Shown here piece by piece: positions 59,014 to 64,000 of a DNA stretch of 64,000 nucleotides. Source of the DNA: Adenanthera pavonina (Eukaryota > Streptophyta > Magnoliopsida > Fabales > Fabaceae); NCBI GenBank assembly GCA_026686845.1, contig JAIVEN010000015.1, forward strand, positions 26,145,501 through 26,209,500. Reading direction: 5' to 3'. The notes beneath the pieces are model-generated. The model saw only the letters and a program-made list of their open reading frames with translations, made no database searches and had not been told where the DNA came from. Each line of letters opens with the position of its first letter. Positions within the stretch are counted from its first letter, which is position 1. The position numbers and the translations under genes are program-made.

Positions 59014-59059
59014 AAATGATTTTTGCAGTAGTGAAAATTCCCATTTTGGTGTAGTGATT

Positions 59060-59990
59060 ATTGATCAAATCAAGTTTGCTACACCCCCAAGAAATAATGG
59101 GATGAAGATTCTGTTTGCTGGAGATTGTCTCAGGATGGGAACTTTTCTATGAAAGCTGCATATCACATGATTGAAAAGAAAGATAATACTAACAAAACTT
59201 AGCTATGGTTGAAGATATGGAGATGGCATGCTTATTGGAAGATCAAGTTCTTTTGTGGAAAATGGTCCGTGATAGACTACAAATGGATGCTACTAAGAAT
59301 GAAGATAACATCATCACTCATATAATATGTCCGTTTGGATGCAACACCCTGGAGTCTACTATGCACATTAAGCAAGATTATTGCAAAGCCAAGGAGGTTT
59401 GGCAAAAATTAGTCAATCCTACTTTTTCTAATTGATTCTTTTCATTACCTATCCAGGATTGGATTATGTGTGGAAAGCCGCTAAGGAAGTGGGGAGACAC
59501 TACACCAGGAGTGTACCTTGGAAAAGAATTTGATGTTGCGTTTCTGAGTATGCAAATCCCTATGGAGCACATGAGGTTGGAGGCAATGAAAGCCGCTTTG
59601 GGAGTCAACCTCTGAGATATGTTCTCGAGATGGAAACCTCCGAAAATTTTGTGGGTTAAAGTAGACACGGATGCTTCTGTGAATAACAGGGGAGTTGCCA
59701 CTTGTGGAGGTGTCATCAGAAACTGCAATGGAGAGTGGATTTCCGGTTTTATGGCTAAGGTGAGTGCCATGCCAAGAATTGCCGCTAAGCTGATGACTAT
59801 ATTGCTTAAAAATGAGCTTTGTTGGTTCAAGAGATTTGAGAGGATTATCGTTTGCAGTGACTCACTTGAGGCTATCAACTTTATAACATGTAGTAATTAT
59901 GATGAGCACCCTTACAAAATGCCAATATCAAGGAGTTTATTGCAAAAGACTAGAACATTATTGAGCACATGTTCAAAGAAGTGAGTGAAT
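59060..59990 (+). pseudogene. LINE ORF2 fragment, zinc-binding and RNase H region (piece 3 of 3)
   Basis: IIDQIKFATPPRNN (59057-59098) continues the reading broken at 48593. Then come FSMKAAYHMI (about 59143) and LWLKIWRWHAYWKIKFF (the zf-RVT pattern). RNase H-like sequence follows: PPKILWVKVDTDASVNNRG, CGGVIRNCNGEWISGF and RIIVCSDSLEAINF (59640-59880). Frame shifts and stops separate the parts. Confidence 0.82.
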
Positions 59991-60117
59991 ATATACTAAC
60001 TGGTGTGCTTATCATACGCATGACATCGACGGCAACTTTCTTGTTCTTACGCAACCTCTTGTAGGTTGTAGACATATTCTTGAAATTAATAGAGGAGAGG
60101 AAAGTAGCTTTATCTAA

Positions 60118-61296
60118 CGGCCCATTTGGTTGGATGAGAGAGGAGGGAGACTGAAGGAAAGGAGACCAGTCTCCTGTGGGTGGTCTGTTTGGTTGGTAAG
60201 GGACGGAAGCTACAGTGGCCAGGAAAGGAGAGAGTTCTCCCATGTTGGTGGGAGACTTCTTTCATCCCATGACTGGCGGTAGGGATGTTTCTAGGAGAGA
60301 GAGAGTGATGCCAAATGACTGAGCTGCCCATAATATTTTGACCAACTTAAAAAATTAGTCGGCATTGTTACAGCGAAGGAGTGAACCGAGCAGATATCTC
60401 TGTGAAGGAGAAGGATGTTGATGTGAGGGGAGGTTCTCACAGGGACTCCGGTGACCTGATTCTGAGCTCCACGGAGCTGCTACGATGACGGATTAGATAT
60501 GTAACAATGTTTTTGGGTACTGGATTTTGCTTTCGATGTTGAAAAAACGAAAACGCGTTTTTAAAACAAAGTAGAATAGAGCCGTGGAAGTTGCAAAAAG
60601 AAGACGATGATCAAAAGGGAATACGTGTCCAACAAAAGAGAGATGGAGAGTGGCTTCGTGGAACGGTGGAAGATAGATATGTAGGAGCAGTAGGCTGTGG
60701 ACTGTGAAGCTAAAGTCCCTTCCTACGTGTCCCGTTTCTTCCTTTCTTTTTTTTTTTTCTTTTTAAAGCAACTTCTTTTAATAAAAAGAGATAGGGATCA
60801 ATATATTTTTATATTTTTAATTTGTGGTAATTGTGAAAATTGTTATGATGATAATCTTTTTACAGATATAGAAAAAGTAGAAGCGAATAACCTTTTTTGG
60901 TTTTTTTTTGGTCTTTGGTAAAAAAAAAGTAATTTTTTTGGTCATCATTCTAATTATGAAAATTTTTAAATAAAAATTATAATTATATATCTTATTATTG
61001 ATAGTTAAAATTATTTATCACTTAATTTATTAATTTATAAAGATAATTTAAAAATTATTATTTTAATATATTTCATTATTTAAACTATAAAATAATATTT
61101 TTTAAGAGGGACATTTTGAAAATTTCATATTCTTATTCTCCTTTCATTGACATCTTTTATGCAAAAAGAATAATTTTTCTCCCATACATCTCATTTTTTT
61201 AGTTAACCAAACATTTTTCTTAGTTATATGTCTCCTTTCCTTTCTGTAATCCTCTTTTCCTTTCCCTTAATTTGTTTTCTATGAATCAAACAGCCC
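60118..61296. mobile_element. Harbinger/Tourist-like non-autonomous element, 1179 bp
   Basis: Left end CGGCCCATTTGGTTGG, right end AATCAAACAGCCC, flanked by TAA at 60115-60117 and 61297-61299. The ends are imperfect inverted repeats (GAAGGAAAGGAGAC on the left, and its complement in GTCTCCTTTCCTTTC on the right). No transposase frame is present. The right half is very AT-rich; there is a palindrome AAAACGCGTTTT near 60549. Confidence 0.7.
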
Positions 61297-61714
61297 TAAT
61301 TTCCTAGGTACTTCCTAGTCTTTTTTTTCGAAAAAAGAAATCATCACACAAACAGATTTACTTTTCCACATCGTATGACTCTTTGACGAGGCAGAAGTCA
61401 CAGTCAAAAGGCAGTAATCTCCCTAAATACATCACCACTTTGACTTACACCTCCGAAGCAGAGCTCTGAATTTTGCTTTTGTATTCGTTTTTGCGACAAT
61501 GCATGTAGAAACCAGGTTCAATTGTCTAATAAGAAAAAGAAAAATTATTAAATATTCAGAAAATGTGATCTCAATATCTCATATATAATCTATTTAATAA
61601 GTTATACAAAGCCAAAAGAGTACATAATGATCTGACCTTGAGCTTAGGAAAAGCCTACAAAAGATACAAAACTCCACGCTAATAATAAGTGGTCTAAACG
61701 ATAGCAAGCCTAAA
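61297..61714. other. Spacer and 3' flank of the DHDPS gene
   Basis: AT-rich DNA between the Harbinger-like element and the DHDPS stop codon. It should include the DHDPS 3' UTR. No separate gene recognised. Confidence 0.5.
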
Positions 61715-63398
61715 TTAATATCGACCAACTAAAATAAAGTCCTCATCATCAAGAACCTCAACCATTTTATCACCTATAAAATGCTCTCGGCCAATTTGAT
61801 TCACCAATTTAACAAATGCCTGCCTTTCCTCCACAGGAAGAGGAACATATGGTAGCCTGAAAACTGGCCTTATGACTCCAAGTTGTGCAAGAGCCGTGTT
61901 CAAAGCAATGGGATTTGGTTCATTAAATAGCCAGCGAATCAAAGGCATGATCTTTGCTTCCAGTGTAGGATTCTTACCATTAAACATTAGATTGTGCATT
62001 AAACCAGGAATTAGGTTGCTTGCAACAGATATAACTCCAGCAGCCGCATATTCCCATCTAGCCTCATGGCATTCATCATCGTTCCCACTCCACACAACAA
62101 CCTTATTCCCTGTATAAAGTTTGATTCGGTCATTTCCTACACACTCCTTGACACCAGCAAGGTTAGCACTTTGTGTTGCCAAGGTTTGAATCACAAATGG
62201 AGGAATATCTTGGCCGGTTCGCGAAGGCACATTATATATGATGGTGGGCCCCATGGGAAGCACACTACTGAAGTGAGAAATCATACCATTAACAGAGGTT
62301 TTACCATAGTAAGGGTTTATATGAAGGGAAGCATGCATTCCAACAGCAAAACCCTGCTCAGAGGCATGAATTGCTTCCCTGGTGGAGTTGCTTCCCGTGT
62401 TTCCAATAACCTTAATTTTTCCACCAAAACAGTTAACTGTGTGCCCAATAAGCATTATGTGTTCATCCCAGCTCATTAATTGACCTTCACCAGTTGTGCC
62501 ACCAACAATAATACCTTCAACACCATTTTCAATCTGCATATTCACCATGTCATCATATGCTTCAAGATCAAAACGGCCATCAGGGAGATAAGGAGTTTTA
62601 AGAGCAGTTATCAATCTCAAACACTTTATCTCCTCAACTGATGTCCTGTAAACACAGCATCACATAAGATTTCATCACCACAAAAATAAATTTAAAAAAG
62701 AAAACATCTCTATAAGCAGGAAGGATTTGGAAATTAGTTAGAGGTGAATTCAGTAAGAGTCCACCCTGCCGTCTGTTCGTTGTTAAATGGATGCTTCAGA
62801 TTGCACAAACCAAAACACCATTTTATTAATTCCTATGAGATACGTATGGACAGCTGGACTGGACTCTCACTAACCCTCACTGAACTTGCCTATTTCTAAA
62901 TCCAAATTCACCTCCTTTCTGAATATATTTATGATACTTACAAACAGAATATTAATAAATTGGATCAAACAAAATAAGCCAGATATAAGCGTCGACAAAG
63001 CTAGAGATACTTGCCCACATTTCTTTGACTACTTTATAGATACAAAAATTCAAATGACGTAGTGCTTTTTATTATATCTGAATCAAAACTCAAAGTAATT
63101 GATCAAGTAAAAAAATAGCTCAAATTGCAAATTAGTGAGAGAATCGTTCAGGTATCTAGAAGCTTATCACACAAGCTATAATAAAATGTACTTCACGTGA
63201 CTATTCCAAAAATCCTATAAAGAGAAAGGAACCTAATCTACACAACCCACATGATTACATAGAATATACAAAGTATCATCATAGAAATTAAACAAAGGAG
63301 ACTGAACAAATTCCTACCTATTTTTCATCTCAAAGCTTCGCATTGGAAGGTGGACATTGGGTACAACAGCTGCCTGTGGAGGCTTCCAATTTGAGTTC
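61715..63398 (-). CDS. DHDPS: 4-hydroxy-tetrahydrodipicolinate synthase (DHDPS), plastid form, 5' partial
   Basis: Two exons are visible: 63398-63318 (NSNWKPPQAAVVPN, LPMRSFEMKN) and 62645-61715, joined by a GT-AG intron through a split Arg codon. The large exon holds the whole TIM-barrel lyase. Numbering from its internal MRLITAL (62620), it has GGTTGEG (40-46), NPYYG with Tyr105, YNVPSRTGQ with Tyr129 and Arg134, and the Schiff-base lysine in GVKECVG (Lys158). It condenses pyruvate with aspartate semialdehyde in plastids, the committed and lysine-inhibited step of lysine synthesis. MSWDEH (49-54) includes a Trp known to matter for feedback inhibition in plants. All catalytic residues are present and no stop interrupts, so it is likely functional. 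The first coding exon (transit peptide) was not found before 64000. Confidence 0.95.
62646..63317 (-). other. DHDPS intron
   Basis: Donor GTAGG at 63317 and acceptor TTTACAG at 62646; 672 bp, AT-rich, no insertion recognised. Confidence 0.85.
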
Positions 63399-64000
63399 CT
63401 GGTTCATTCAAAAAAATCTTTACGGTTATCATAAAACCAGCATGTGGATTTAGTTTTCTTCTTTTTTAATTACAAAAGGCCACACCAAGAGAACCATAAT
63501 GAAAATATATAGGTATTTTCAATTTTGGCCAAATTCCCACAAATGAGAATTTAAATTTAACAAAAAAGTAACCTTTCCTTCGCTAAGAAGGAAAAGACAC
63601 TGAACAGTAATTCAAGAATACGCAGGCATAAAGAAGAACGCACCTTATCTATTTCACTCAAGCAAACAATTTTGCTTCTTTGCAACATGTCAAATAGAAA
63701 AAATTCAAAGCCACAAGAGGTTCATACTTCATAGTAAAGAACAAGCAAATCCCCATCGTAAGGGGGTCCAAGCTTATTAACACGGATTATAAGTGTTAAT
63801 TCTTCTAGAAGGAATAGCCTTTGCTAAAATGTGAATGACACGAGTCTCAAAAAACGTTTACAATCTTGGCAAATGAAACATAAAATATCAACAATTAAAA
63901 TAATCAATCGATAAATGTCACATCCCTGCAATTTAATTTCTATGTGCATGCGTATCCACCAAACTTGTGTATAATCATATTCATATGCATGAGAGCTCAA
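63399..64000 (-). other. DHDPS upstream intron (partial)
   Basis: Sequence before the acceptor at 63399-63400 (AACCAG on the minus strand). No convincing transit-peptide exon was seen up to the window edge. Confidence 0.55.

Larger units (their letters stand above)
54732..59033. mobile_element. Inner CACTA-type element carrying host gene fragments (4302 bp)
   Basis: Ends: CACTAGTGGAAAAACCC at the left and TTTTTGCAGTAGTG at the right (complement CACTACTGCAAAAA). The 3-bp target duplication is AAA at 54729-54731 and 59034-59036. Both ends hold repeated ACGTCGGTTA/TAACCGACGT motifs (54766-54925 and 58878-59013). No transposase domain is present. The interior contains exons with intron borders from frataxin and ALDH10, so it looks like a non-autonomous gene-capturing element. 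Confidence 0.82.
48594..59056 (+). mobile_element. Outer CACTA (En/Spm-type) DNA transposon, decayed and nested
   Basis: Left end CACTACAAGAAAAC (48594), right end TTTTGGTGTAGTG (to 59056), 3-bp target duplication ATT at 48591-48593 and 59057-59059. Removing it rejoins the LINE reading across the site. It holds remnants of the En/Spm TnpD-type transposase C-terminal region (DUF4218/DUF4216) and of a TnpA-like Transposase_24 gene. Both ends have repeated TTTCTCACGGATT-type motifs. Within it sit a MITE (50118-50699) and a second CACTA (54732-59033). The N-terminal transposase core was not found, so it is non-autonomous now. Confidence 0.88.

Noticed and set aside
62066..62479. Plus-strand frames opposite DHDPS (also 61872-62117)
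   Set aside because: They are antisense shadows of the conserved DHDPS exon.
63579..63660. Possible first coding exon of DHDPS ending LAKER before a GT (63578)
   Set aside because: The phase would fit, but there is no upstream ATG in frame and no likeness to the known N-terminal region of plant DHDPS.

Overview
This window is nuclear DNA from a flowering plant, most likely a eudicot. It is AT-rich, has spliced genes with GT-AG introns, and is dominated by plant-type LTR retrotransposons (Ogre/Tat, chromovirus, copia), L1-type LINE remnants, CACTA and Harbinger-like DNA transposons. No prokaryotic or organellar features were seen. I cannot name the species.

Only two host genes are well supported, both on the minus strand. 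One is an IQ-motif (IQD-like, calmodulin-binding) gene in six exons at 34670-38308. The other is the 3' part of a plastid dihydrodipicolinate synthase gene (lysine biosynthesis) at 61715-63398; its first, transit-peptide exon was not found and probably lies beyond 64000.

Layout. 1-15.1 kb: a decayed Ogre/Tat Ty3-gypsy element (ORF1, gag, protease with G-patch, RT, two RNase H domains, integrase, 3' tandem-repeat region), split inside integrase by a 2.96-kb solo LTR at 9308-12262. 15.1-19.1 kb: repeats, a partial LTR and the start of a LINE fragment. 19087-27921: a chromodomain Ty3-gypsy element with a mostly deleted 5' LTR, and a copia-type solo LTR nested in its 3' LTR. 28109-33451: a solo LTR with a second solo LTR nested in it. 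Both the chromovirus and this nest sit inside one old LINE. 34.7-38.3 kb: the IQD-like gene. 38552-40949: a copia-type solo LTR 243 bp upstream of its start codon. 41-45.2 kb: AT-rich intergenic DNA. 45.2-60.0 kb: a second LINE remnant broken by a chromovirus solo LTR (45291-47736) and by a CACTA element (48594-59056). The CACTA itself holds a Tourist-like MITE (50118-50699) and a second CACTA (54732-59033). 60118-61296: a Harbinger-like non-autonomous element. 61.7-64 kb: the DHDPS gene.

Most insertions can be dated relative to one another because their target-site duplications (TSDs) are still readable: CGTAC, GATAG/GATAA, GAGTA, TTAAT, TAAAG/AAAAG, TATGT, TCCCT, ATT, AAA, TTA and TAA. Removing an insertion plus one TSD copy often reconnects the interrupted reading frame.

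The most interesting observation is that the inner CACTA element (54732-59033) carries intron-containing fragments of at least two unrelated host genes: mitochondrial frataxin (first two exons) and an ALDH10-type aminoaldehyde/betaine-aldehyde dehydrogenase (two consecutive exons). Other points of interest are an 18-copy hairpin-forming 40-bp array in the Ogre 3' region and dense AAATTCGAATTT palindromes in both copia LTRs.
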